Part shown: positions 63,471 through 64,000 of the stretch, piece after piece
Layout of the letters: each line of letters begins with the position of its first letter
How positions within the stretch are numbered: position 1 is the first letter of the stretch
Assembly (NCBI GenBank): GCA_031216915.1
Contig: CM062289.1
Location: 60,382,241-60,446,240 of the forward strand
Length of the DNA: 64,000 nt
Source of the DNA: Pictodentalium vernedei
Taxonomy: Eukaryota; Mollusca; Scaphopoda; Dentaliida; Dentaliidae
Direction: 5' to 3'
The notes under the pieces: generated by a model
Told to the model about the DNA's origin: nothing
Databases searched by the model: none
The model's input: the letters and a program-made list of their open reading frames with translations, nothing else
Made by a program: the position numbers and the translations under genes

Positions 63471-64000
63471 CTGGACCGTAATCAGACAGACTCGTATGAC
63501 AACATCTTCCCAGCCAAATGTCCTATAACATGAGTGTCCATTTTCACTTCTATTTTCTTCAGTCACAGCTTTGTGCATTCCTTATGTTTGTCCTGTATGC
63601 CCTGGCTATAGCAGTGGTAACGGGGCTCCGTCTAAATCGCGGTTCCGCTGGAATCGCGATTGTGCCGTAATATGACACGTTGGCTAGTTGACCAAGTCCA
63701 GCAGTGTTGCGATGTGGCAGTTCACCTTTCACCTTTCTGCTCTCCTCCCTCTCACCTATCTGTTCTGACTCTTGTAAAGTCGAATACTTACCAACATTCA
63801 TCTTGAAGAGTGTACATACACAATATTGTTTTAATTATTCATAAGTTTGCTTTGCCATTGCATGCACATTATGGTAACTTTTTGTAAATATTTGTAAACA
63901 TAATTTGAAATTTTCAAATGTATATTAAGGAAAGGATATTCTCTAAGTGCTCGGCACTTGTTGTCCAATCCATTTTGTTATAACAAATAAAATATGTTTA
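63471..64000 (+). other. Probable 3' untranslated region of LINE fragment 2
   Basis: Non-coding, AT-rich; a minus-strand ORF of 80 codons (63559-63801) is not convincing. AATAAAATATGTTT at the very edge may be a polyadenylation-type LINE end, cut by the window. Confidence 0.4.

Overview
The window looks like nuclear DNA of an invertebrate animal, probably marine. It is AT-rich and intron-dominated and carries an animal SLC22-type transporter gene, tRNA-derived SINEs, many palindromic MITEs, two Ty3/Gypsy elements, a Polinton/Maverick relic, hAT-like elements and LINE fragments. I cannot fix the phylum. A Gmr1-like Gypsy element and short 'aggtcaaggtc'-style dispersed repeats would fit a mollusc, lophotrochozoan or invertebrate deuterostome, but this is inference.

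The only intact-looking host gene is an SLC22/organic-ion-transporter-like MFS gene on the + strand. Three exons are visible: 2211-2632, 48147-48377 and 50223-50357. They have good splice sites, matching codon phases, and a continuous protein match through transmembrane segments 2 to about 8. The first visible intron is 45.5 kb and is filled almost entirely by mobile DNA. The 5' and 3' exons lie outside the window, so everything from about 50.4 kb to the right edge may be the next intron.

Layout: 0.4-6.6 kb, palindromic MITEs, including one (3563-4302) whose arm has been tandemly amplified in exact 126-bp units. 8.3-12.2 kb, a 54/57-bp minisatellite with higher-order structure. 14.0-15.65 kb, a decayed copy of a metazoan multicopy gene ending in a cysteine-rich CXC-like domain. 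15.8-27.4 kb, SINEs and MITEs. 27.4-29.0 kb, minus-strand pseudogenes (DUF3504/Crypton-like and TatD-like). 29.5-36.1 kb, a badly decayed minus-strand Gypsy element with the usual RT-RNaseH-integrase order. 37008-43244, a nearly complete minus-strand Gypsy element with LTRs, a 5-bp target duplication, PBS and PPT, but with integrase upstream of reverse transcriptase (Gmr1-like order). 44.7-48.1 kb, MITEs and a hAT element next to exon 2. 52.6-57.9 kb, a decayed Polinton/Maverick with a family-B protein-primed DNA polymerase, an adenain-like protease and an unidentified ORF. 58491-59365, a non-autonomous hAT element with its target duplication. 59.6-63.5 kb, two different LINE fragments.

The most unusual features are the Gmr1-like element, a palindromic core shared by two MITE families with different terminal repeats, a piggyBac-like MITE family (TTAA flanks) with perfect long central palindromes, and the tandem array born from one of these MITEs. 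Both Gypsy elements lie antisense to the host gene. No bacterial-type features (operons, ribosome binding sites, CRISPR) are present.
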